Assembly (NCBI GenBank): GCA_026709415.1 | Contig: JAPOSZ010000021.1 | Coordinates: 1-64,000, forward strand | DNA: 64,000 nucleotides | Direction: 5' to 3' | From: Flavobacteriaceae bacterium | GTDB taxonomy: Bacteria > Bacteroidota > Bacteroidia > Flavobacteriales > Flavobacteriaceae | Shown here: piece after piece, positions 1 to 9,453 of the stretch | Layout: each line of letters opens with the position of its first letter | How positions within the stretch are numbered: position 1 is the first letter of the stretch | Notes under the pieces: generated by a model | Seen by the model: only the letters and a program-made list of their open reading frames with translations | Databases searched by the model: none | What the model was told of the DNA's origin: nothing | Position numbers and translations under genes: made by a program

Positions 1-571
1 AAAGAAGATACTCAAACTGATCCAAAGAGGGGTGCGGAAGTTTTTCATAAGAAATGGATAACGATTATTTTCATAAAGTTAACAACTATATCTTTTATTT
101 CAAACATTAATTCTTGAATCACTTAAGATTCGAATTTCCAGACTGTATCCACAACCCTTTGCCTCTTGAATGAAAGGTGTCCCTATCTCCTTTTCCAATA
201 TCTCTAAAGAGGTCGAAAAAAGTTGGTTTCCAAATCCCTTAAATCTTTTTTCCAAAAAGCTTGGACACATCGATACGGTGTTATCGACGAGAGCTTTGGA
301 AACCCCCTTTCTGTGCTACAGAAAAGTTTTCAACGTGTTTGTTTTGAAAACGAAAAGGCGACTCAAAACGATTTTGGAACCATGGCGGTAGAACTCTTCA
401 CCAAGTGACTTTGGATGGTTGGTGGGAAATGCGTACTTTTGCATTCATAAAAAAGTACATAACACTTTATAGTGTTTTTACTTCGTACCTTGAAAAAACA
501 CTATCGGGCTCTGCCGAGGGCTTGAGGGACATTCCCTCAAAACCCTTTTTGAATCTAAAATGAATCACATC
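1..571. other. Leader of the mobile region; no firm gene
   Basis: No gene can be supported here. Two overlapping plus-strand reading frames between 170 and 408 have no recognisable domain; the 223-408 frame looks more protein-like and may be the tail of a lost plasmid gene. The last 140 bases hold clustered inverted repeats described as a candidate oriT. Confidence 0.4.
433..540 (+). promoter_or_regulatory. Candidate origin of transfer (oriT)
   Basis: Three perfect inverted repeats lie in a row just upstream of the relaxase gene: GTACTTTT/AAAAGTAC (433-440 and 451-458), AACACT/AGTGTT (461-466 and 471-476) and TTGAGGGA/TCCCTCAA (522-529 and 533-540). The second repeat ends in TAGTGT followed by a T-rich stretch and TACTT. 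This resembles the TAGTGTG-TTA nick region known for pMV158/MobV origins. Position about 30-140 bases before mob and the repeat pattern support the call; the nick site itself is inferred. Confidence 0.45.
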
Positions 572-1993
572 ATGGGATATGGTATTTGCACCTTTTAAAA
601 AGGCCATTTTTCGGGAGGCGGGCTAGGACATCATATTGATCGACACGTCGATTTTCCTTATTCCTATGAGAATGCCAATCCCCAAAAATTACATCTTAAT
701 TGGGACCGCCCCATCGAAGGCTATGAGGGCTGCACACTCGATCAACGCATCAACCAATGCATCAAACGGCATTACAACCATCGCACCAAAACAGGAAAAC
801 TTCGAAAAATCCAAAGCAATGTGGTGACCCATCATCAATGGATCTTCAGTGCCTCCCATGAGGCCATGAAAGCCATTGAAAGCGACCCGATCCAACATGA
901 ACGGTGGCGACAAAAGAATTGGGATTTTTTTGTGTGGTTGTATGGCCAGCAACACATTGTCAAGTTCATCGAACATCGGGATGAAAAAACACCCCATATT
1001 CATGCCGTGGCGGTGCCATTGAATGAACAAGGATGGTTGACGGGCAATCGTTTCAACCCCAAACGTTTGCGTGAAATACAAGACGCCTATCACCAACGAG
1101 TGAGTCGTCATTTTGGATTGGAACGAGGCGTGAATCCAGAAAATAAAAAGTATCGAGACAAAGCCACCTTAAAGGGGGAACATCGAGAAGTGATTAAAAC
1201 ATTGAAGAAAGCTCAAGAGACCAAGAAAGAAATGGATAGAGAACTGCTAAAACAAAAACACATATTAAACCAATATTCTCCTGAAAAATTACAAGAAGTC
1301 AAAGAAGCCTTTGAACGTCAATCGATGGTGGCTTGTGGACGAGCTTATGGATTGACTAATTCAGAAATGGAAGAAATTCAAGAAAGTTTCCCAAAGCAGG
1401 ATTCGGGAAACGAGGAACTCATTGACTTGTTACAAGCGATTGTCCGAAGAGGCATGGAAAGAATGGAAAATCAACTGGAAAAGGCAAAACAAAAAGCATA
1501 CCATGACCAGATTAAACAGTTACTAGAAAAACACGAGTTGCCGTTGAATACCTACAAGCATGTAGCGTATCCAGAACGGCTTCAAAAAGTGATTGCCTTG
1601 GTAGTGCAACAAAAAATCAATTTGGTGAAACATAAAACGGCTGATTTGATTTATGACCAAGCCCAAAAACCAAGATATCAAAAGGTAAGATTATCCAATG
1701 GAAAGATCATGACAATGACACCCGATCAAAGAATCGAAAATGCCGTGAGTCATTTGAGAAACTATCAAACCGAACCGCTGAAAACAAGCATTCGTCATCT
1801 CACAAATCAACAAAAAACGTTAAAAGCTCAGGTCAATCGAAGATGGGCTGAAGAGGAAGTGAAAAAAGAAATCAAACAAAAAGAGGAGGAAACGTATCGA
1901 ATGGCCGAGCAAAAATCAATAGATCAAACAATATCTCAGAAGAATCATCAAATTTCCCTATTAGATAGTCGCTCCTTAAAAAGTCTTTTTTAG
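572..1993 (+). pseudogene. mob: MobV/Mob_Pre relaxase gene with premature stop
   Basis: This gene encodes a MobV (Mob_Pre) relaxase, which nicks oriT and pilots plasmid DNA during mobilisation. Reading from ATG 572 gives MGYGICTF, then an in-frame TAA at 596-598. The same frame then continues with a conserved-looking N-terminus (GGGLGHHIDRHVDFP, the H-x-x-x-R type motif I region). Motif III, HRDEKTPHIH, is intact near base 990, and a long charged coiled-coil tail follows. After the stop the first usable start is GTG 821, which would lose motif I, so activity is doubtful. The last eight residues are encoded by the terminal inverted repeat of the IS5-like element inserted at 1961. Joining the flanks across that element gives an original ending of four residues (QHHF) after L1958. 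Confidence 0.8.
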
Positions 1994-3448
1994 CAGTTAT
2001 CGTTCTATTCTTTTGATGATCAAAGTTCTTTGAACTGAACATGAAGCCCCTCTGAAAAAGTAAAAAAGAACCTCTTGGACTCGTTGTTCCGTGAATTTCT
2101 TCAAATGCCACCCTGTCGCAGCCATAGAGGCATTCATCGTTGGCGATGGGGCGCCCATCCGATCGTTTTCTTGCAGACGATGTTCTGTTTTGAGATGGCC
2201 AATCAGTGGCTCCATGGCCGCTCGGCGTCGGAATTTTTTCCTCTTCTTGTGCTTTTGATAGGGGGTATCCCTTTTCAATGCTTTGCCTGGCATCGATAGC
2301 TTGGTCTCGCCTATTTGACGTTTTCCCCGACCGCCTCGGTCATCGATTAGTTCTTTGGGGGCTTGACCGACGATGGATTCTTGTGGTTCCAACAAGGGTT
2401 GGATGGTTTGGCGATCATGAGGATGGCCCTCAAAAGCACGGATCGCCGTGATGATCATGGTTAGCCCTCCTGTCGCCATCAGGCCGACTTGATTCCCGAA
2501 TGCCTCCATTTGATGAGCCTTGCCTTTGGCCATGCCAGCCGTGAATGGCCACCACTTTGTTTTGATCGAATCGCTGTTGATCGATCACTCGTTGGTACCG
2601 ATCGAGTTCTTTTTGATCTTGACTTTTTGTTGGGGAGCTCATTTTCGCTCGAGCTCTCGGACTGGTCGGCCCGCTAAGGTCTTGAGCTTGGAGGTGATCT
2701 TTTTGGCTTTTTGAGCTCGTCGGGGATACTTCCCGTTCAAGGTTGGATGCACCCGTTCTTTGGAGGCCTTGGCATCGGTCTGTCTCTGTTGGATCTTTTC
2801 TTTTTTGGCGATCTTGTGGCATTGGTCGATGACCTTTTGGTTCCACTGGGCATCAGTCGGAAAGGTCCCATGGTTGCCTTGCACGGTGGTCTCCAATAAC
2901 ACCATCGATGAGGACTTTTTGATTTCCTTTTGATTCAAATGAACCGAGTAAGCAAAAATCTTTTCCATCCCTGCTGGGCCCATACGATCTCTAGGAGTGA
3001 CGCCCATCAGAAGGATCGCCAGGGGGCTGGTGTTTCATGACATCAGAACCCGTGACGTACGGCATGTCAGGATTTTCAATCCATCGTTCCATGAGGGTTT
3101 CATCGCCCAGATGGTCAAGACGTTTCACATCCAACAACCCACCATCACCCCAATGGGCTTGGCTGGACGGCCCTTTGGGGAATCAAAGGAACCAAAGGCG
3201 TTTTCAAAAAAAGACCAGTCGATCGCATCAGCCAGCCACTGGATCTGGTGTTTTGGATGGAGAATGGTATTGAATTCCGAGTCGAATCACTGGGGTTGTT
3301 TGGGGATTACTTTTTGGATCATTTCGACAAGATTTTAAGCACCATAGACGCATTTCCTTGCAGATTTAAAAACTAGAATGGAACCATTCAATTCCCATAT
3401 CAAGGGGATGATGAACTCTATTTGATTTTTTAAGGAGCGACTATCTAA
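1961..3448 (-). mobile_element. IS5-like insertion sequence, copy 1 (decayed)
   Basis: Terminal inverted repeats are visible at both ends: the left starts TTAGATAGTCGCTCCTTAAA (1961-1980) and the right is its complement, ending at 3448. A TA duplication flanks the element (1959-1960 and 3449-3450). The interior is GC-richer than its surroundings and encodes a broken DDE transposase on the minus strand. The element interrupts the 3' end of mob. A second, more decayed copy in opposite orientation lies at about 8195-9284. Confidence 0.75.
1997..3350 (-). pseudogene. IS5-family DDE transposase remnant (copy 1)
   Basis: Minus-strand pieces in several frames assemble into an IS5-type transposase. 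The N-terminal part reads SDETLMERW-like (here GDETLMERWIENPDMPY), followed by a region around KITSKLKTLAGRP. The C-terminal DDE part carries RRRAAMEPLIGHLKTEHR (about 2180-2240), a signature of this family, near its end. At least three frame changes and several stops break it, so it cannot make a full enzyme. The same protein, broken at different points, is seen at 8312-9271. Confidence 0.75.
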
Positions 3449-3608
3449 TACAACATCACTTTTGATTTAGTTTCATTTCATGAAACCAAAAGCCTAAATT
3501 CAAATGTTTGATATTAATTCCGCTACCCAACCCCTGGATCTAATCCTGGGGGAACGGAACCTTCTGGGACACAATTGATGATTTTAATCATCAGATAAAA
3601 CCTTGCCC

Positions 3609-3962
3609 CTACCCTTGTATTTTATAGAGAGTCCAATCAATAATCTCAGCTCCTCGAACGAGGATAGCCGTCAACAACACAAGGCAAAACCCAGATATAA
3701 GATTCAAAACACCGCCTTGTTTTGATACTCGTTTACCAAGACGCTTCGCCTCATCTCGAAACTCACTCACATCTTTTCTCAAAGTGCCATAATTCCTGTC
3801 CAGAGAATTAAAATTCTTTGTCAATGATTGATACTTCTCATTGGCTTGCTTCGACTCATTTTCTAAAACAGATAATCGATCGTTTAATTGGTTAAAATGG
3901 GATAGCACTTTTTCAAACCCTTGCGATACTCGATCGGAGAGGTCTTGATCTTGATTTTTCAT
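3609..3962 (-). CDS. Small coiled-coil protein with C-terminal membrane anchor
   Basis: The predicted protein has 117 residues and starts at ATG 3962. Residues 1-80 are polar and heptad-like (LSDRVSQGFEKVLSHF, then LNDRLSVLENE), consistent with a coiled coil. Residues about 84-103 (GVLNLISGFCLVLLTAILV) form one membrane segment close to the C-terminus, so it is probably membrane-anchored with the coiled coil on the cytoplasmic side. I do not recognise a family. A protein of the same plan is encoded at 7557-8051. Both sit beside similar short repeats, which hints that they belong to one accessory gene set. Such proteins can be toxins, immunity factors or phage-type anchors, but nothing here decides. 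Confidence 0.55.
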   Translation of the reverse strand: MKNQDQDLSDRVSQGFEKVLSHFNQLNDRLSVLENESKQANEKYQSLTKNFNSLDRNYGTLRKDVSEFRDEAKRLGKRVSKQGGVLNLISGFCLVLLTAILVRGAEIIDWTLYKIQG

Positions 3963-4323
3963 AACATGGTTAAAATTAAAAAAATGTTTTGGTCATTCGT
4001 TGGCTGATTGAATCTTGTGATGCTATTTTAAAACATCAAAAAGACCACTAATTTAAAAAAAAGAAGTGTTTTAGTCCCATCGTTTAACACGCACAGTATA
4101 GCACTGATCTAAAAAAATGGGGGGGGGTATTTCGTTCATTAAGACTTTCAAGGAGTAATTACGCTCTTCATTTTAAATCCTTAAACTTTCCATCGTTTGC
4201 TTCGCCTGAGCCGATAACATCGGCACCGTCTCGGTGTTTGATTCATTCATATCAACAGCTCATCGATGCTTTATCACTACATAAACGCTATCCATTATAT
4301 CTATGAAACCTTTCAATTTTATC
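3963..4323. other. Intergenic stretch with repeat A and a G9 tract
   Basis: No gene is seen in this 361-base gap between two divergent genes. It contains repeat A (4071-4122), similar to sequence at 6120-6169, and a run of nine Gs at 4119-4127 followed by TATTT. A promoter for the lipoprotein gene is expected here but no convincing TAnnTTTG box was found. Confidence 0.5.
4071..4127 (+). repeat. Imperfect direct repeat A, ending in a G9 tract
   Basis: About 50 bases align at roughly 70% with 6120-6169. The shared core is TTAG, a short variable part, ATCGTTTAA, then ACAGT, AG, AC, GAT, a run of seven As and GGGG. A shorter relative (TTAGCCTAT, CGTTAAAATG) occurs at 8095-8118. The copies lie between otherwise unrelated genes. 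The G9 tract (4119-4127) is one of three in the first 15.2 kb. Confidence 0.5.
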
Positions 4324-4755
4324 ATGATGAAACACTTATTATTTTTAATGACCATTGTCTTGGTTGTCGTCTCTTGTTCTAATGATGATGAGGACAAAAT
4401 CAAAGAACTGCAAAGTCAAGTCAGTAGCTTACAAAGTGACAACACCAATTTAAAAAGTCAAAACAGCACTTTAACTAGTGAGAAATCTAGTTTGCAAAGT
4501 CAATTAAATGGTCTACAAAGCCAGAACACTAGTTTAAGCAACCAAGTGAGTGGGTTGGAAAGTGAAAAAAATACGTTGGAACAGGATAAAACCAAGTTAC
4601 AAAATCAAGTGAACACCTTGAATAGTCAAGTAACGGACCTTACCAATGAAGTGGCTCAACTCAAGGAAAGTGCCGATGTGGATACTGACGCCTTGATTCA
4701 GAATCTGAGAAATCAAGTCGAATCCCTTCGCGGTCAAATCACCAATCTGAACCGT

Positions 4756-4881
4756 GAGATCACCCAACTCAAGGAGCAAATCACCACCCTAAGTAATGAT
4801 AAAACAACGCTTAATAATGAGATCACCCAACTCAAGGAGCAAATCACCACCCTAAGTAATGATAAAACAACGCTTAATAAT
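4756..4881 (+). repeat. 63-bp perfect tandem repeat, two units
   Basis: Units 4756-4818 and 4819-4881 are identical and encode 21 residues beginning EITQLKEQITTLSND, exactly three heptads. A third unit starts at 4882 and diverges after EITQLN. Because the unit is a whole number of heptads, gain or loss would change the stalk length of the lipoprotein without breaking the frame. Confidence 0.9.
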
Positions 4882-5595
4882 GAGATCACCCAACTCAACA
4901 AGGATATCGAGGACTTGGAAACCAAAAATGAGAGTTTAGAGGATGACACCAACAAAACTCCAGATATAGCCCAACTCAATAACGATATTAATGAGTTAGA
5001 AACGAAAAATAAAAGCTTAGAAAGTGATATCGAAAAACTGAACAATGAGATTACCCAACTTCAAGAGGATATTGATGACTTAGAAACCAAAAATGAGACC
5101 CTAGAGAATGACCTTCGAGGGATTATCAATAAAACCATCAACCCATGCGATACGGACCTACTAAATTGTGAAAATGCGATAAGAAAACACGCCAATGGCG
5201 TCACCATTGAGATCAACCCCAATCATCCCAACCCCGAAAGCTTAGTGGGACAGCAAATCAAGTTGGAGGATAGAACCTATACGATTGTTAATGACGCTTT
5301 ATTGAGAAAGTGGTATAGCACTTTAGATGATATAGTAGAACTGGATGATACGGATAATGATGTGGTTAATGGATTAACCCTTTATGTCGTGACGACTTTG
5401 GTGACGAATATGGGGGCTTTATTTGAAGGCAGTAAATGGAATATTGGTAGTGCGACTGTAGATAGTTGGGATACCAGTAATGTGACCAATATGGGTGATA
5501 TGTTTAAAGGTAACTTCTATAGCAACCCCGATATCAGTCATTGGGATACCAGCAAGGTCACCAATATGGCAAGTATGTTTAACGGAAATAAAAGC

Positions 5596-5745
5596 TTTAA
5601 TCAATACCTCAACGATTGGGATGTGAGTCAAGTGACCAACATGAATAGTATGTTTTATGACGCTGATGCGTTTAATCAATACCTCAACGATTGGGACGTG
5701 AGTCAAGTCACCAATATGTATAGTATGTTTTATAGTACTGCTAAA
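5596..5745 (+). repeat. 75-bp BspA/DUF285 tandem repeat, two close units
   Basis: Units 5596-5670 and 5671-5745 are nearly identical over the part encoding FNQYLNDWDVSQVTNM, then differ. More diverged units lie on both sides. They encode successive 25-residue DUF285 repeats of the lipoprotein. Confidence 0.85.
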
Positions 5746-6025
5746 TACAACCAACCAATGAACCAGTGAAATACCAGTAAGGTCACCAATATGGCTTGGA
5801 TGATTCATGATAGTGCCTTTAGTCAAGATATCAGCCAATGGGACGTCAGTAATGTCAAGGAATGTGATAACTTTTTTAATAATTTAGAAAGTTCTTTTCG
5901 ACCCAACTTTGAGAATTGCAGCCCTTGATCATCACGGAGAAAGACAGAAAACATGTCAATCCGTAATTCCCTAATTTTGGGTCGATCCGTGAGGTTTGGC
6001 TGGACCTGACGGACGCAAGTTTTTT

Positions 6026-6050
6026 AAACACGGCTTCGGCCGTGTTTTTT
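6026..6050 (+). terminator. Intrinsic terminator after the lipoprotein gene
   Basis: A perfect nine-base-pair stem (AAACACGGC with GCCGTGTTT) closes a TTCG tetraloop and is followed by more Ts to 6050. It lies about 100 bases after the natural stop of the BspA-type gene. The A run on the 5' side would let it work in both directions. Confidence 0.85.
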
Positions 6051-6282
6051 ATGGTCGCCGTTTGTTCCATAATGGTTCATTCCGCGAAGAGATAAGTGGG
6101 GGAAATAAAAAACAGTACCTTAGCCTATCGTTTAAAATGTACAGTCCAGAACGGATTTAAAAAAAGGGGCAACACATATACATCAGGGCGTGTTGAACTG
6201 CATGGAAGCCCCCATGTCCAAACACATGGATATCATCATTGGAATAAAGAAGTTAATGAAACACACTAATGTTATTTAAGTT
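6051..6282. other. Intergenic, with repeat B
   Basis: No gene is seen. Repeat B (6120-6169) is the second copy of the sequence at 4071-4122, in the same orientation, so the two copies bracket the lipoprotein gene and its terminator. Confidence 0.5.
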
Positions 6283-7528
6283 GATTCTACTGCAAAAGTT
6301 GTGGGTCGTTTTACTTTTGATCCACTAATTCATTCTTTATGAAAAAACTTTTACATTTTTTTGAGTCGATTTTAAAGATCGGTGATTCATGGCGTGTCGA
6401 AGACATTTCTGTTGACGATCGCCAAATGGCCATTCATGTTCATGTATCTTATGTTGGTGGTCATGTGGTGTTGCCCTGAGACGGGCGAAGAAGGATCGAT
6501 CGATGATCATCGTCAGGAGCGTGCCTGGCGTCATTTGGATCTATTCCAATACCAGTGTTTCCTTCATTGTCGAGTGCCTCGCATCCCGTCTTCTGCGAGT
6601 GTCAAGACAATCCATATGCCTTGGGCCGATGGCTCCCATCGATTCACATGGTTATTTGAAACATGACCATCGATCTCCTCTTGGCCACCAGAAACCAAAC
6701 CCAAACGGCCAAGCTCTTACGTTGCAGTTTTCAGACCATCCATGGGATCTTAAAGCGGGCCGTTGCCTGTGGTATGGCATGACGTTCCGACACCCCACCG
6801 TTGTACATTCGTTGGGACGAAAAAGCCATCAAAAAGGGGCCTGGTGATGCGACGATTCTCAGCGATGCCACTCAAGGGACGGTGCTTGATTTAGTGGAAG
6901 GATGAAAAATCACTCATGGCCAAAAAAAAAGAAAACATGTCGAAACCATCACCACGGATAGGTGGTGGCCTCCTATTGACTCTGCCCAAAAACGACTCCC
7001 TTAGGTCACCTTGATTCATGATCGGTTTCATTTAATTCCATATTTGAATAAGGCTATCGACCAGGTACGGCGAAGAGAAGTGAAAAAACAGGCGGGGCTC
7101 AAAAAGGCTCGGTTGGCTATCCTAAAAAACGAAGACAACCGAACCGAGAAACAAAAGGTCATCTTCCAAAGAGTCCAAGAAAGTCATGGAGAGGTCCGTC
7201 GAGTTTGGAAACTCAAAGCGGATGTCCAATCCCTTTTCGAATCGAGCAACTGGAAGGAAGCCTCATCATACCTCCAACTTTGGATGGATAGTGTCCTCCA
7301 ATCAGGCATCCAAGAAGTGTGTGCGGTAGCCAAGAGGTTTCAAAACCATTGTCAAGGCGTTGGTCATGCCTTGTGTTATCCACAGTCCAATGCCAAAGCG
7401 GAGCGTTTGAGTGGAAGGATTCAAGAGATCAAAGCCATTAGGCTATCGAAAGTTCGAAAATTTTAGAGCAGCCGTCCTCTTTTTTAATGGCGGTCTCAAA
7501 CTTTGCCCACCACTTTCGTAGTAGAACC
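6283..7528 (+). mobile_element. ISL3-like insertion sequence (decayed)
   Basis: Terminal inverted repeats match at about 20 of 24 positions: GATTCTACTGCAAAAGTTG at the left and, on the other strand from the right, GGTTCTACTACGAAAGTGG. The transposase is broken in its first half (6380-7000, several frames). It is open from 7011 to 7466, where it reads HDRFHLIPYLNKAIDQVRR and ends with ERLSGRIQEIKAIR, both typical of ISL3-family transposases. Length (1246 bp) is slightly below the usual 1.3-1.5 kb. No target duplication was found. Confidence 0.7.
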
Positions 7529-7556
7529 AAATCTTTAATATCTATTTTTTTGCAAT

Positions 7557-8051
7557 TTGTCATTGCATATCAAACATTGTTTGTGTTTATCATTAATTTG
7601 GGGGCTTAAATATAACTTGGCTAACTGTCGGAAAATACGAGGGCATTTCAAAAAGACCCATCAACAAAAGCCAATAGGTCAAGTTAATGTCGAAGAATTG
7701 AAAGATAGAGTTAATAAAGTTAATGTAGAGTCTTATGAACTCTATCAAAGTTCTACCTCCTTTCTAAATGAGGTATTTAATGAATACAAAGATGAAGAGC
7801 AATTACAGGTCGATCAACTTGTGGAAAATCAACCCGCTACTAAAAAAGACCTATCAGAATTTAAGTCAGAAATAAAAAAGGATATACAAGACTTAATAAG
7901 TCCTATCAACACGAGGTTAGGGAATATAGAGAATCAAATCCAACCACTACATAATAAGCTTGATAGCATCAATCATAGAACAGGAATACATCGAGGTTTT
8001 ATTTGGGTCTATGGAATTGTATTAACTATCCTATTAACAGGGGGGGGGTGA
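7557..8051 (+). CDS. Small coiled-coil protein with C-terminal membrane anchor, G9 at its end
   Basis: The open frame gives up to 164 residues, but the start is uncertain. TTG 7557 lies only 29 bases past the ISL3-like right end, and the first 45 residues look unlike the rest. The real N-terminus may have been removed or replaced by the insertion, with translation starting nearer VNVEELKDRV. The middle is polar and heptad-like, with KKDLSEFKSEIKKDIQDL. Residues from about 145 (GFIWVYGIVLTILL) form a membrane segment at the very C-terminus. The final glycines come from a run of nine Gs (8040-8048) directly before TGA, so slippage there would alter the tail. The layout matches the protein at 3609-3962; the family is unknown. 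Confidence 0.5.
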   Translation: MSLHIKHCLCLSLIWGLKYNLANCRKIRGHFKKTHQQKPIGQVNVEELKDRVNKVNVESYELYQSSTSFLNEVFNEYKDEEQLQVDQLVENQPATKKDLSEFKSEIKKDIQDLISPINTRLGNIENQIQPLHNKLDSINHRTGIHRGFIWVYGIVLTILLTGGG

Positions 8052-8094
8052 ATTTAGTCGTTAGCGTTGCTAACAATTAGCCGTCTTTTAATTC

Positions 8095-8118
8095 TTAGCC
8101 TATAAGCGTTAAAATGAA
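8095..8118 (+). repeat. Short copy of the A/B repeat (C)
   Basis: TTAGCCTAT followed three bases later by CGTTAAAATG matches the first part of repeat B (TTAGCCTATCGTTTAAAATG). It lies just after the coiled-coil gene that ends at 8051. The similarity does not extend further. Confidence 0.35.
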
Positions 8119-8194
8119 TATCATTGATAAGAATCATCATCTAGGCCATTTATATGCTAATGGTATTCTCAATGAATCGGATACACAAGGCTCA

Positions 8195-9284
<1,090 letters not shown>

Positions 9285-9450
9285 GGGAACTATATACTCT
9301 ATATACAGAATTTTCGTAAATTGACTGAAAATCAGTTAGATAATCTGTCGTTCCGATTAATCATTCCAATGGGGAAAAAAGTTTTATCCCTCTAATTGGC
9401 TCTCAGTCAATTCACGAAAATTTTGTGTTGTAATGAAATGTGTAGTTCCC
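9285..9450. mobile_element. 166-bp MITE-like element
   Basis: Both ends start GGGAACTA. The inner parts AATTTTCGT, AATTGACTGA match in inverted orientation, so about 45 bases at each end can pair with one internal gap. TAA is duplicated on each side (9282-9284 and 9451-9453). There is no coding capacity. The element ends three bases before the stop codon of the CNNM gene, so it forms that gene's immediate downstream region and could act as a transcription terminator or RNA hairpin. Confidence 0.75.
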
Positions 9451-9453
9451 TAA

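Larger units (their letters stand above)
4324..5928 (+). pseudogene. Coiled-coil/BspA-repeat (DUF285) surface lipoprotein, interrupted by TGA
   Basis: The product is a predicted surface lipoprotein. Starting at ATG 4324, the leader MMKHLLFLMTIVLVVVSC ends in a lipobox cysteine. A long heptad-repeat coiled coil follows (to about base 5120), including a perfect 63-bp tandem duplication. The C-terminal third has BspA/DUF285 repeats of about 25 residues with the pattern W-D-x-S-x-V-T-N-M-x-x-M-F. At 5767-5769 TGA stands exactly where the repeat calls for TGG (Trp). The frame then continues with two more repeats to a natural end at 5926-5928 (NCSP). The simplest reading is a TGG-to-TGA nonsense mutation; without read-through the last 53 codons are lost. 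BspA-type proteins mediate adhesion in other Bacteroidota; the role here is inferred. A strong terminator follows at 6026-6050. Confidence 0.8.

Noticed and set aside
170-408. Two small overlapping plus-strand frames
   Set aside because: They use different frames of the same bases and neither shows a domain; at most a relic.
689-1111. Minus-strand frame of 140 codons overlapping mob
   Set aside because: It is antisense to the conserved HRDEKTPHIH region of mob; codon structure follows the plus strand.
4734-5045. Minus-strand frame rich in Ser/Leu over the coiled coil
   Set aside because: It is a shadow of the heptad-repeat coding sequence and has no independent support.
4756-5745. Repeated units taken as a possible CRISPR array
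   Set aside because: Units are 63 and 75 bases, directly adjacent, without spacers, and keep the reading frame of a protein.
4071-8118. Classical integron with attC sites
   Set aside because: GTTTAAC-like cores occur, but no complete pair of R'' and R' boxes with L boxes and no integrase gene was found.
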